Origin: Sphagnum magellanicum
Taxonomy: Eukaryota; Streptophyta; Sphagnopsida; Sphagnales; Sphagnaceae
DNA length: 64,000 nt
Reading direction: 5' to 3'
Assembly (NCBI GenBank): GCA_021904315.1
Contig: CM038920.1
Location: 9,920,001 to 9,984,000, forward strand
Shown here piece after piece: positions 11,640 to 23,416 of this stretch (position 1 is the first letter of the stretch; each line of letters starts with the position of its first letter). Under the pieces are notes generated by a model, which had not been told where the DNA came from, did no database searches, and worked only from the letters and a program-made list of their open reading frames with translations. The position numbers and the translations under genes were made by a program.

Positions 11640-13356
11640 AGAGGATGATTATATGAAATCCATTAAAAGGAAAACTTAATGTAACATGTTTAATCTTCTT
11701 TTTCCATAACCCAATCGCATGTCAATTTAACTAATTGAGAGGAGACATGTTTGTTAGGGTTCCATGCAGTGGTCTTTTTGCCAGTTCACCAAAAACAATT
11801 TCCGATTTGTGGAAAATGAGGGTTTCTGGTTGCCAATTTTCGAGAAAAAGAAGTAAGTAGTGTTCAATATCCAAGTTAGATTGTTTTTTGTTTTGTTTTG
11901 TCACGCTGAGATTTTTCATACCATGGTGCTTCATGCCTAGCTCTTCGAAACTTCAGAAAGCTCTCAGTGAGTAGCGGTGCAACAGCTTGGTTTGAGACTG
12001 TTTGGAGCTATTGTGTGGAAACTATTGATTATTGAAAATTTCTAACTAAAATTAAAACTGAGAACTGTATTGGAATTTGGGGCCCATACTTGGTGTTGTT
12101 TAAATGTCGGTGGCAAGTCAGATTTAATAGAGTTTATTTCACAATTTTCAGAGCTAAGGTGTGAAAGATACTGATTTTTTATTGGATTTTGTTGGTGGAA
12201 ATTCAAAAATATTGAAAAAATGGGGTTTGGAAGGCAAAATCAGTGGAGCCCTCAATTTGTTCACATTATGCGAATTTAAAAATTTTCAATTCTGAAAATG
12301 AGAAAAATAAAGAATGTGGTCACACTTGGGCCAACTGCATGGCTACACCAGTAGAAGGATAGTCAAATTTCTTTGGCATTGATATTTTTCTCATTGCCAA
12401 GATTTGACTAAATGGTTTAAAAGATGATGCCCACTTCTAGTACATCTTAAAATTGGAATATTTTTCAAAAACACTGGTTCCATGTTTGTAGTAGGGTGTG
12501 CATAGGAAGTAGGAACCGACAGCCCTAAAATAGGTGTAGATCTGGGTGCCACATTGACAATACCTGCACGGAAATGGTTGTCTTGTCAACATGGCTTTAT
12601 TTGGGGCCCTCACTTTGCAACATACCGCCAATGAGGAAAATTATTTCATTGGTGACCCCATAGTTTTGTGTTTTTTCTTAAAAAAATTGAAGGACCTCCT
12701 TTCTTGTGATAAGAATCTTTGATTGGCTCATCACACAAAAATTAATCAAGCTTTGGACGTCCCCAAACAAATATAGGTATTGTAGTCTCCTGCTTTGGGC
12801 TGGTTACAAGAGTAGAACTTAGGGAACAATGTGAGTTGCTGTAGGGCACATGTTGGGGGAACACATTGGGATAACAAGAACAATTCCGCAAAAAATGCAT
12901 GACATCCCCCACCCTCGATGCCCGCAAGGAAAGAAAAACTAGGGCTGGTGGGGTGTATGCTGACTTGCCTCATTGGGTGGCAAGAATTTCTATGCCGATA
13001 GTCCTGACATGTGGTTTTTAATCATTTTTGGCCTAGGCTATTGGCAGGGGCAGACTTGTCGGGACATAGTGCCTCTTTCAATCATATATTTTTGTGATTG
13101 TCGGCAAGAGCAATTTAACTCTTATTTAAGGTTTCTAAAAAGAAAAGAGTTCTTCTTTAGCCTAGCTCTAAGAGAAGAGAGAAGAAAGTCCTTTTACTCA
13201 GGAATCAAAAGGTACATGGGGTCAAGTTCCAATGAATAGAATCCCTCTTGGTGATAAAATATTCTGATGACAATTCTGATTGCTAAAACTCCTCAATTCT
13301 ATCTTTGCAAGAATCCCTGACTCCCCCACTCCCAAAACAAGGGTTCCGGAAAACAA
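11640..13356. other. No recognisable gene
   Basis: Several short frames below 90 codons on both strands, none with a known motif. The sequence is AT-rich and structurally plain. Confidence 0.3.
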
Positions 13357-13680
13357 CCATCTTACATATTAAGTTGAGCAATAACTGCAAGCCTAGTTAC
13401 TTCCTGACTTTCACCCTTTTAAAACACACCTCCCATCATCACAATCGACCTCTTGCAAATGCGGTTTCTGACATAGAGAGATATAATCCACTTATTACAT
13501 GCGATCAATTTTTGACATGGAGAAATTCTGACATCTAATTTGACCTAATCTGACATCCTATACATTCTCCATTCTTCCTTTTCCTTGGTACAAAGGATAC
13601 AAACATCCTCCATCTTAAATTGGGCAGTAACTGTAGGCCTAGCTACTTTCTAAGTTCTACGGTTTTAAGACACACCTCCC
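13357..13680. repeat. Imperfect direct repeat, 246 bp apart
   Basis: 'ccatctta...aactgcaagcctag...aaaacacacctccc' (13357-13434) is matched by a similar block at 13609-13680. The segment between contains several 'tgacat' repeats. It looks like a decayed duplicated segment. Confidence 0.5.
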
Positions 13681-14244
13681 TTGGATGTCCTTGGCTAGCA
13701 TGTGAAGGAAATTCAATGTGTGCACCCAACCCAAAATATCTAAAGAAGAATCTATATCCATCTAACATACTGAAGAAGGCCCTTTTTTTTTTGCTTACTA
13801 GGTGTTTAGTGGATATAAGTCTTCACTTTCATCTTCACTTGTTGAGTATGCACAAAATGAATATATTCTAGTCAAAGTTTGATACAAAATATTGAATTTT
13901 AGTGAAAGTAACTGTGAATTGTTTAAATAAAATATCAAATAATATTTATTGCACAAGATTTGAGAACTCTTATGATTTATGAGTAGTTAATGGCAATAGT
14001 ATAAGTTGTTTGAAGAAAATTGAGGAGACAATTGAAACTCGAAATACGGCCACTTTTGGTGGGTAAAAAGAGTTTGAACCATTGTTTCGTAGCAGTACTA
14101 TTTTAGAGCAAATTTTGACGTCACATCCTCAGTTTGGCTGTAGGTCTAGTTTGCGATGTCAAATAATGCAAAATGTGACCTTGTTTTTGGTACAGAGCTT
14201 GCTTTGTCAAATCATCACTTCAATCTAGGAATCTGAAGTTCCCA

Positions 14245-14740
14245 CTAGGTTCCCAACATGTTCCTTAAGTTCTCAATGTGGTCTGCATTATGTTCTCAAA
14301 CATGTTCCCAATAGCACCGCGCTTTATCCCATCCTTTACCCTAAGTTCTACTCTCATAACCTATATAACCAGCCCAAAAGGAGGAGACCACAACGCTTGT
14401 AGACTTTGGAAATGTCCAAAGCTTCATCAAATTGTTTTGGGACAGGTAAATCGATGATGCCCATCACAAAAGGGGGGAAAAAAACTTTGAGGTCCCCACA
14501 ACTAATTCATTTGAGGCACACTTTACTAGAACTGTCCACTGTTCACATTCCTCTTGGATAGTGGACAGTTGACTATCCATGCAAAGCTCTTCTAATATTT
14601 TTGTTTTGTGTTGGGGGGGGAGGTCGAAGCAAAGAGTTCCCAAGTTCCTGACATGTTCCTCAAAAAGTTCTCAATAGCACCTCACTTTTATCCCATACGC
14701 TTTGACAAATGTTGTCCTCCTTTCACCTATATTAGTGTGG
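14245..14740. repeat. Diverged duplicated segment
   Basis: The first copy, about 14250-14370, contains 'gttcccaacatgttcctt', 'caatagcaccgcgctttatcc' and 'cacctatat'-like blocks. It is matched in order by a second copy at about 14635-14740. A short inverted pair, 'actgtccactgttc' and 'gatagtggacagttg', lies between them at 14530-14573. No coding signal. Confidence 0.45.
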
Positions 14741-15309
14741 CCTGTGCCGACAGCTCAATTGTTACCATGTCCTCAACTGATTTTTCCTTCTGAAACTTGG
14801 TTTTTTGGAATTTATTACAATCTTCATTGGCAAAAATCACTTAAAATTTAATATCTCCCACATTCTGAATCCAAATCTTACCAAATACAAAGAACACAAT
14901 GTCAAGCATTGGGTTCAGTGAATCTCATACCTACAAACAAAACAAACTACCTTCCTTCATAGATAGATAGTCAGGGTAAAGGGAAGGGGCTCTGTACTTC
15001 AAAATAGAATCTTCTATTTTTGGGAGCCTCCATAGTTTTCATTATTTTCTAGATGATGGGACAATCAAATTGGCTGATTGCCAAAATAAAATTGAACTTG
15101 TGAGTACTTGATCTGACAAATAGGAGAGGTAAATAGGATTTTGGTGTGGGAATATGAACAAAGAGACTAAGACTTTCGGGAACAACATGGGGAGAGCATT
15201 GGCAAGTGTCGGAATATTGTTAAAGAATTTCACTAGTGAGAAATTTCGAGGAACTAGTATATGAGAGATTTTGTAGACAGAATCTTTGGTACGGTTATTC
15301 TTGGACAAT

Positions 15310-16040
15310 TGATTTGTATAGCTTTTGTATGGTCATCCTTAGACAATTTTAAAGACAATTCTGGAGGCAACTATCTCAATTTTAGCTTAATTATTTCATT
15401 TTTTCTTAATAATTATTTTTAAAATTAATTTTTTGAATAATTATCTAACTCATTTCTTATTAATTGTCTCTTATCCATATAATTATTTCACTCCTTTTCC
15501 CTGCCCACCAACATGGATACGAAAAAACAAATTAACATGTGTCTTTTCACGTTCATGATATTTATATCAAATTCAAATTAAATTTGACATTGACATAAGT
15601 ATTGACAAACTACTGAAAAACATGTGAGAACATTGTTAGTAGTAGTGCACACCAAAGGCGACAGTAGGGTGGTAAACACACTCTACCAAGCTCTGTTTGA
15701 CGTCGATTATGTGCCTGATAGTATGCCAGTAGGTAGTGCCATATTTCTTGGAGGGGAACTTCTGCAGTTTCTACGATTAAAACCTAGGTCATGATGCAAA
15801 AGTGTTTGCACAAAACACAGGTAATGAAAAGCCTGTGAATTGTCTTTCACTTTTTTTTAAAGAACATTGAAAACTGGGTTGCATGGTTTCTCTGTCAAAA
15901 AGACAAGCAAAATCAGGGCCTGACAGAGTTCGTTAGGGGTTGTTTAGTGGCCCAAAGGCCGATATCCAAGTTTGATAAAGCATATGGGATAAAATATGAA
16001 ACACCTGAGGGACATATTGGAAAGTTACCATTAGGAAGTT
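15310..16040. other. No recognisable feature
   Basis: AT-rich, low complexity around 15380-15480. No gene or repeat supported. Confidence 0.3.
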
Positions 16041-16057
16041 TATGAGGAAAATAATTA

Positions 16058-16165
16058 GGAACTTGGGTGAGGGAAATTCTCAAGGTTGAAGGTGCGACTG
16101 AAGTACTGCCTTGCAGTAGGTCCCTTATTTTGAGAATGCCTCAACCCTAGGACTTAAAAAGTTCA
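16058..16165. repeat. Fold-back element related to the hairpin at 32909
   Basis: 'gggtgagggaaattctcaa' pairs imperfectly with the downstream 'ttgagaatgcctcaaccct'. The right arm, 'cttattttgagaatgcctca', matches the right arm of the hairpin at 32909-33006 ('cttattttgggaatgcctt'). Both look like members of one small fold-back family. Confidence 0.45.
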
Positions 16166-16264
16166 TGAGTTCTTTCAAATTCTCAGATTTGGGATGGGCA
16201 GTAGTGTTTTTTTCTGTAAAAATTGTTTGAAACCAATCCATATGAAGATGTAAAAGAAGTGATA

Positions 16265-16440
16265 ATCATCCAAAAGAAGACACAGCCAAATTTGGCTATA
16301 AACCAGATATGAAGTACAAATCTTCAATCATCCTTCAATAACTTATACTACAAACTGAAATTCAAAGATCAAAAAAATTCAATTTTAACTATTTTTTGTC
16401 TCCATTAGGCGATTGAAAACCTCAAAAATCATTTCAATTT
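16265..16440. repeat. Dispersed repeat related to 43520-43600
   Basis: 'gccaaatttggctataaaccagatatg' at about 16287 is matched by a near-identical block near 43535 in the same orientation. The shared sequence continues for some tens of bases. Class unknown. Confidence 0.4.
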
Positions 16441-16781
16441 CTAATTGCTTATTTTAAGTTCGCCCATAAACAAAAAAGGCTGATGGGCAACCTGATTTTT
16501 GTTTTGATTTTGGGACCCACTTCTTTTTTGCGGATTATTGAAGGCGCAAAGGCGTGACAAGTACGTAAACTTATTCACAGAAACTTCTTGATTGCAGACA
16601 GTTGTCCACAGACAGTGATTTGCTGAATGCGCAAGCAATTGCACGCTAGCCTTGTAACGCAGCGACGAATTTCCTGTCATTAGTGGCATGCTGCAGTCAA
16701 TCAAGATGGACCAATGGCAGGAGTATTTTGGCGGAGAATTGTTGGTGAAGAGACGAATGGCCCAATTACTTTGCGGCTGTT

Positions 16782-17100
16782 TCAAACCTGCAGTTCCGAC
16801 GAAATATAATCGGCAAGTGACGGTAGGAATTTACAAGGAAATTGAAGATCACCAGATTTGAGGAATGCAATAGACTCTTCCATATTCCCCTGTAATTTTT
16901 GGAGGTAATTTGATGCATCGACGTCAACTTTGACAAAGTAGCGTCGCCAAATGTACAGTGATCCGCTGAACTTGATGCCTACATTTGATAGTTTGATCTG
17001 GTGATCAGGTAGCGTATGCTGTAAAATGTAACAATTCTGGCTTTGGGGCAATCGCCCGTCATCTTGGGTTACAACTCTGGTAGACAAGTTTACTTTCCTC
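16782..17100 (-). CDS. Unrecognised ~105-residue open frame, possible internal exon
   Basis: An open minus-strand frame runs from an AG boundary at about 17100 to a stop at 16782. It has no ATG near its start. The upstream end follows 'ctctag', and the sequence before the stop reads 'ctgcag|gttt', so both ends look like weak splice sites. An internal exon is therefore possible. The product has blocks such as IKLSNVGIKFSGSLYIWRRY and NYLQKLQGNMEESIAFLKSG but I recognise no domain. GC content is above the surrounding DNA. A host gene fragment is as likely as chance; I saw no partner exons. Confidence 0.25.
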
Positions 17101-17352
17101 TAGAGCTTAATTTTCCAAATTAACAGCTTTGGATGGAACCCATTTTTGTTGGAGAGCGTTCCTAATTATGTCACCATTAATATATCTTGTTCACGAGTTC
17201 AACCTACACTTGCAGCTGATGGAATGCTCTGCTACTCCAGTCATGCCTCGAAAAACAAGTGTGCAATGACTGTTACAGTCAATAGATACGTGATCAGAAA
17301 CCTGCTGCAGCCTGTTTCACCTCTTTCTACGAAGCTAGTTCGTTCATATTGA

Positions 17353-18055
17353 AGTGGATGTATGTTATTATTATGAGGGCACTCATAGCAATCTGAGTTC
17401 ATAAACCTCAATTGGATTCACGGCGCATACTAATGAATGCCACCAGGTGTACATTTAGGATCACCAGGAAGACATTGAAGTTGGTATTTGACTGTGTTCC
17501 TAGTCATCCGGTTGAGCAATATAACTATGTAAGCTCAGTTTATAACGTCAGAGCAGTGTTTTGTTTTTTCATTTCTGCAAAGTAGCCAGTGAGGCCACAG
17601 CTGAACGGCATGGGATGCTAAACCGGCTAAATCTAAGATTTGTCGGGAGCTCTGTCTGGCATCACTGGTAAAGTCTTTTTATCTCAACATGGCTGCCACT
17701 TAAAATTTGAAAGTGAAAATTCTGGCCCCTCCTTCAATTTTAGAGGTGAAGAAATGTGGCTATACTTGGAATTCAGTTAGAGGTTTTCAGCTAATCTTCT
17801 TTTGCATTTGGAGTTCTTAAGGTGATGTGTGAATTTATTTTGTCAGCATCTAGCAGTTACTTGTTCCAAGCCCTAAAATTGAAGGCATGTGAGTAAGCAT
17901 TATGAAATGCATTTGGCACACACAATGCAAACTACGAGCACACTTAAACAAAAAGCAAAAACAATATATGAACATGCAAAGACAAAACATTATAAGCATT
18001 GGATTGTGAGGATTGAATAGAACATGTTAGTATCATGGAAAGAAAGCTATTTGAT
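17353..18055. other. No recognisable feature
   Basis: No open frame of interest and no repeat noticed between the anonymous frame and the hAT remnant. Confidence 0.3.
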
Positions 18056-18059
18056 TTGT

Positions 18060-20530
18060 AAAACAACCATTGAATTCAATAGAAATAAATGAAGAAACCA
18101 ACACAATTCTACCTTTGCAAAAATTGGCCCAACAATTGCAAAAAGCATACTACATACCTAGCCATCATAACAATTATCAATGTCGTATTTCTTTCCATTG
18201 TTCAATGCATTGTACATATGAGAAATTTTGCAAAGTGTAGAACCCATGTGCAAATATGCACGCACAACAAGTGACAAATAGGTAATGAGCTTGCTGCAAA
18301 GTTTTGACTTCATAAAAGCTTAAGAAACACCTCTCATGTTTCACATTACTTACCATTTACTCCATGGCCAATTCAACCAATTTCACATACTCAAAGTAAC
18401 TACAAACAAATACCCAAGATGTTGTCATGACCACATGCCACATTTTGATCAATGGATTGATGTCAAAAGGTGGAGCCATGCACATTGTTGCATTAGATTT
18501 CAATGCCAACTTGAACATGTCTTGTTGACTATCAAGGTCACTAGTATTCAAGACCTTAAACACAAATATCTTCATTGTAGAATGTTACATCAATCACCTA
18601 AAGGTGTTTTAAGAAAAAACATTTCACTATTTGGTTCTAACGAATATTGGGGATACACAATCCAAAGATCATCCATGACACCATTGTCTAAAAACCTTGT
18701 TTTTAATTATCAAATCAAAATTAAGATTATTTATCCATTTCATTTGGATGTTTTCATGCTTGCATTTAAATAATAATTTGAAGGCCCAAAAATAGTTTAT
18801 AATAAAGTTGAAAGATTGTTTATAACACATGTATACATCACCTTGGCAAATTTCAATAATAGCTATCACACACAAATTCATCCCTCATATGTGTAAATTT
18901 AATGAAAGTATGCACACATTCAACACCAATAAAATACAAGAAAACCCCAACAAAATTTGGAGGTCACATAAATGTTCATAATTCATCTTTGCTTGTTAGT
19001 TTGTAGGGTTGTATAACCCCATCTTCACTAAGAGCATTTTATATTCTACCATGAATCTTTTAACAAAGCTCAACATTGAAATCCACTTTGTTTCACAGTT
19101 TGGAGAATCTTGATCCCCTTTGTTTCCAAAACTTCAACAAGTTTTGTAAATTTTAGATGTCTTTTAAATGAATGTACAAATAGTTACATAAGGTTTGTAA
19201 CAAATTTTCAAAGTGATGACCAAATCCAAACTTGATAAGGTTTGCATCATCAAATTGGTGTGATGGGCAACACAAAGGATCTTAAAACAATTAGATCCAT
19301 ATTTGCATGAATTTGTTTTGTAACACCACTTTTTGTGCCTTGAGAAACATTAATGCCATCTACCCCAAAACAAATGACTTTTTGGGCAATTTAGTTTCAT
19401 GGCAAGTCACCACCTATTAGCAATGCCTTCATAATCACCTTAACTAGGTTATTACTCTTTAACTTCACTACAACAAAAGGTGTCCTTGTATGACAAGTGA
19501 TTTTATTTCATGTTGAGTGAATTCATTAGTCATAGTGAACATGATTTAATGGGGAAATAATGAATTCACTAGCCTAGTGAACTAAAACTAGTGAATTGCA
19601 CCCACATTTTGTAATAATCCTTGTAACCACCTAATCCAAAGAAATGGAAATGGGAACCTTTACCCAATTTTCCACCACATAATACCAGAAACATGATTAG
19701 TTGTCAATTATAAAACTTCATTGTAATTAAAAGCAATGTAGTATGTAGCTTGAAATGTTGCCTTAATTCTGTTCATGAACATCGTTTGGTGCTTGAATTT
19801 TGCTAGGGTTCAACATGAATTGTCATTTAAAAAGTTTTGTTATTTTTTGGCATTACTAAAAATTCATATAACAATTACAATTATCATTCATTTTCCAACA
19901 ATGAACAACCTTTGTTGCAACAAATGAAAGAAAATCACAAATTGAACAATGTTTTTTGCTTTCTCTCTAGCCACCTTAAGCACCAATTGTGCACTAATTA
20001 TTATGGGAAGTAAATGTTTTTTTAATTCTTGGCATGCTTACACACTTTGGAACAATATGGGTTCTTTCTTTTCATATAAAACCCCATATTTTTATTATCC
20101 TTTTCAAAACTTGCATATTTACAAAACAAATCCCATTTACAAGCAAATAATTTGTTCATCCCTTTTACTTCAATATAAATCCTACACTTGACAATGCACA
20201 AGCTTCCATCTTTCCTTATATATAACTCAACCCATAGGATTTTTATTATCCATTTGTCTTGGAATTGTTCTGTGACATCATAGTTTCATTTTTTTACTTT
20301 CAATGGTATGGGCAAATTCTTTTTAAGGGTTTGGGAAGACCCACACAAGGACATAACGACATCTTCATTTTCATTTAGATTTGAAAGATCAGAACTACAA
20401 TGAAAAAACAAAGGAGGAGAACATGAAACAAGATCATGAAATGAAAAAGTTACATCACAAGTAGGAATGACAAGATAACCACTCACAACATGGTTCTTGG
20501 AAGAAAACATATTTGAACTTGTAAACAAAC
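18060..20530 (-). pseudogene. hAT-superfamily transposase (ZNF862/DUF4371-like), degenerate
   Basis: Read on the minus strand from 20530 to 18060, pieces of one long hAT-type transposase appear in correct order but several frames. An N-terminal zinc-finger-like region lies at about 20030-20270 ('CRIYIEVKGMNKL', 'KVCKHAKN'). A core piece 'AQKVICFGVDGINVSQGTKSG' lies near 19330-19400. 'FKRHLKFTKLVEVLETKG' follows near 19130, then 'YFWAFKLLFKCKHENIQMKW' near 18750. The C-terminal dimerisation region reads 'YFEYVKLVELAME' (18360) and 'FAHGFYTLQNFSYVQCIEQW' near 18200. Many stops and shifts break it. A small CACTA-like element sits inside. The order and spacing make the assignment fairly firm although no single piece is long. 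Confidence 0.7.
19467..19616. mobile_element. Small CACTA-like MITE inserted in the hAT gene
   Basis: The left end reads 'cactacaacaaaaggtgtcc', a CACTA-type terminus. The right end, near 19616, reads as a diverged inverted copy ('cccacattttgtaa'). The interior contains inverted and direct 'tagtgaa/ttcacta' blocks. It interrupts the hAT coding remnant between two pieces that are adjacent in the family, so it inserted after the hAT. Ends and target duplication are approximate. Confidence 0.45.
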
Positions 20531-21447
20531 TAAAAGAGTGATGGAATTGTGATAAGAAAAAATAACAATAACCAATGAAACTTTATTGCAATTTATGTAA
20601 TTGAATAAAATAAATGTTTAATTCTACAATTTCAAGTTCAATTAGCACATAACAATGGATAAATAATTGTTACTTTTATGCACATTCAAATTTCACACTA
20701 AAGAATAAAAAGCGAAGGAAGAAGGTTGCAAAATCATAATTAAATGTTATCAATAATTAGTATTAAAAAATAAGGCTTTCATTGTTTTGTTTTCTTTCAA
20801 TTTTGCAATTCTATAAGATGATTGTCACACAAACTCTTTGGACCCGTTGAACTAGGTCACATAATCATCCAAACATAGAACACATATATTGAATAGTAGA
20901 TACATTCTTAGAATTACCCACTGGCATGAGCCTATGGCCACTTAACTCAAATCCTATAACCACCTAACTTCCTGCCTTCTTCAACAAAGAGAAGCTTGAG
21001 GTCTCCAAGGGGTCATATCACTTTGATCTCTCTCTCTTGAACCCACTGGCCTTCCCACTCCTTCTCAATGTCTTCAGACCATATGAACTAGGAACCACAT
21101 CAAGCTTCCACAAGAACCCAAGTCCCAGATTATATTTTTAACATAGATCCTGAGCCCAAACAAATTGCATAATTTAGTGCTCCTGACACCATCCCTCAAA
21201 TTGGCCACACATAAAAGCAAGAAAACAACACACATCAACTCCCCTGTGACTACTTCATAAGTTTTACAAAAAACCATAACCCCTCCTTTACATGGTCCAT
21301 TTTGTAAAATTCAATGGATTATGGTTGTTCTTCTAAGTTCCCAATAATCAAAGTGCTCTTTCATGATATGCAGGTCAATAACATTCATTTACAGATCAAC
21401 CCAACATACACACATTGAAAAGATTCTAGGCCGCTCTTGAGATTTCT
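20531..21447. other. No recognisable gene
   Basis: AT-rich until 20930, then more balanced at 20930-21300. The only frame there is a 67-codon minus-strand frame with no motif I know. It directly abuts the left end of the Ty3/gypsy fossil. Confidence 0.3.
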
Positions 21448-21762
21448 TGTTATGCCCGTATGCATGGCCTCATACATGACGACTAGTTACGGGCATGCTA
21501 ATCATGCCTTTTAAGGTTAATGTATGTTTTTAGGTTACTGTACACTGTTAGGTGTTTTAGGATTATGGCTTGTTTAAGGTTTTAGCTTGTTGATGACTAT
21601 ATAAAAGGCCAAGCTCTTCCCTTCTCTTGTTAGTTTTTTTAAAATTCCTTTGTCAGGAAGAGTTTTTTCCATAGTTAGATTGGATTTCTAGATGCTCACG
21701 ACGATTATTACGCAACCACCATTTACATACACTACATTTTCTATCCTTCTTTGCAATTTAAT
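21448..21762 (+). repeat. Left terminal repeat of the Ty3/gypsy fossil (segment B only)
   Basis: 315 bp matching 30775-31107 at about 87 percent by eye. It starts 'tgttatgcccgtatgc' and contains a TATA-like 'ctatataaaaggccaag', the presumed LTR promoter. It ends near 'tttgcaatttaat'. The partner copy carries a roughly 20-bp internal duplication. The first third of the LTR (segment A), present at the right end, is not seen here. Confidence 0.85.
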
Positions 21763-21837
21763 TCTAGAAAAACTACTTGTCACTTAATGTTGAAAGCGGC
21801 AGATTTTTCTTAATTTTTTTTAGTTTCTTGTGTTTTT

Positions 21838-22310
21838 TTTGCTGCTGGTGTTGTTGTTGGTGGTGGTGTTGTTACTATTGTTGTTGTTACTTCTCCTTTC
21901 ATGTGCTCCTATTGTGGCTATAATATAAGCATAAAAAAAGAAAGAGAACTAGCAACAACATAAGTGCCATCTTCTCTTCCACAACAAGAGCAGCTTTAGT
22001 AGTAACCCCAACTCCTCCTCCTCCTCCTGCCATGGCTCCAACATGGGCAAAGGAAGTGGCCATGACCCCAAGCTCTTCTTGCAACCTGTCCGTCACCGTT
22101 GTAGTAAGCTCTTAGGTACCATCACCCAAAATCCTCACCTAAACGTTGTGCGTGCGTGCGTGCTACAACACAAGAAGAGAAAATAACTCCCTCTCTCTTT
22201 CGCATAGAGACATAGGAGGAGGCGGAAGAAGCCTCGAAGACTCTTGAAGCTACCAGAGCCAAGTGTAGTGTCAAGTAAGAAGAAGAAATAAATAAATAAA
22301 TAAATATTTT
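21838..22310. repeat. Simple-sequence cluster in the element leader
   Basis: Short microsatellites follow one another: GTT/GGT triplets at about 21844-21890, CCT triplets near 22013-22029, a 'gcgtgc' repeat near 22149, and an 'aaat' repeat near 22286-22304. They lie between the left terminal repeat and gag, and no open frame is supported. Confidence 0.6.
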
Positions 22311-22484
22311 GCTTCTGCATGCCATTGCTACAGAGCTCCTAGGTAATCTGCAGATTGGTGTCCATCACATTGCCACTTGCCATCATTGCAGAACTTCCGA
22401 GCGAGGTGCAGGACGACGTCCATCACATTGCCACCCACCATTGTTTGGAGTTCATAGTTGCCTCACAATGTCGTGGTCGTCGCA

Positions 22485-22676
22485 TTTGCCATCACTGTGG
22501 AGCTCACGGGCGCTCTGCAGCATCGTGGCCTTTGATGTCACGTCGTTGTTCGCCATTGCCGCAGAGCTTACGGGTGTTTTGTAGGGTCATGGCCTTCAAC
22601 ATTGTGTCGTTATTTGCCATCGTTATGGAGTTCACGGGCGTTCTACAGTGTCGTGGCTTCTGACATCCGTCCGTTC
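22485..22676. repeat. 64-bp minisatellite, three clear units
   Basis: Units containing 'tttgccatc...gagctcacgggcg...tcgtggcctt' recur at 22485, 22549 and 22613, exactly 64 bp apart. More diverged units occur upstream from about 22320, and shorter 'gacatccgtc' repeats follow to 22735. It is GC-richer than its surroundings and lies in the leader of the Ty3/gypsy fossil. Confidence 0.75.
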
Positions 22677-22789
22677 GACATCCGTCACAATTGATGTCCG
22701 TCCGACGTTTGTCGCCGTCCATAGACATCCATCCACTAACATTTTTTTATAAAAAATTTAAATTATTTATTTTTAAAAAATAAAATAAA

Positions 22790-22920
22790 AATTAATACGT
22801 ACATCTACATACTTTTGTATTAATACATACATCTATGTATCTAATATTAATACATATATTTATGTTATTTTTATATTCATACATACACTTATGTAATTTT
22901 ATTAATACATAAATATATAA
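22790..22920. repeat. AT-rich tandem repeat ('attaatacatacatctatgta'-like)
   Basis: A short motif with 'aatacatacat' and 'tatgta' recurs four to five times at roughly 30-35-bp spacing. It lies in the leader between the minisatellite and gag. Confidence 0.55.
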
Positions 22921-23416
22921 TTTTTTTTCCTCTCCTTCGTCATTTAGCACTAGTGTTTACAAAAATTGAAAGTTGCTTAAGGTATGTTGTTTTAAGCACT
23001 TCATATTTCAATTTCCATTATAGTTGTATTTAATTGCATGGTTGTGTAAGAATGTTATAACTAGTGTTTTATATTGCTACAAAAATTTTGGGGCATGGGA
23101 CAACACCATGTCCTTAGATGATGAATGCATTACTGTTGAGCTAGAACCAAAGCCAAAGCTATGAAATAACACATAATCATTTGAGCTGATTTCTTTGAGT
23201 TCATGATCTTCACGACAATACCATCAAGTGTCTATAACGCCACCGTCGTCTAGTAGAACTCCTACCAAGAATTTAGGTTTAGGTTACATTACATCAACGA
23301 TACATCAAAGTCCATTTGGAAGGGTTAATGAGTGGGGTACGCATGTTACCGCACTTGCTTTCACACCATCACCGTATATTCCATTGCAAGCCATTATTTT
23401 TACACCCATATACACC

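Noticed and set aside
18336-18773. 145-codon plus-strand open frame
   Set aside because: It lies antisense to the hAT transposase C-terminal half, whose minus-strand motifs are recognisable. The plus-strand product has none.
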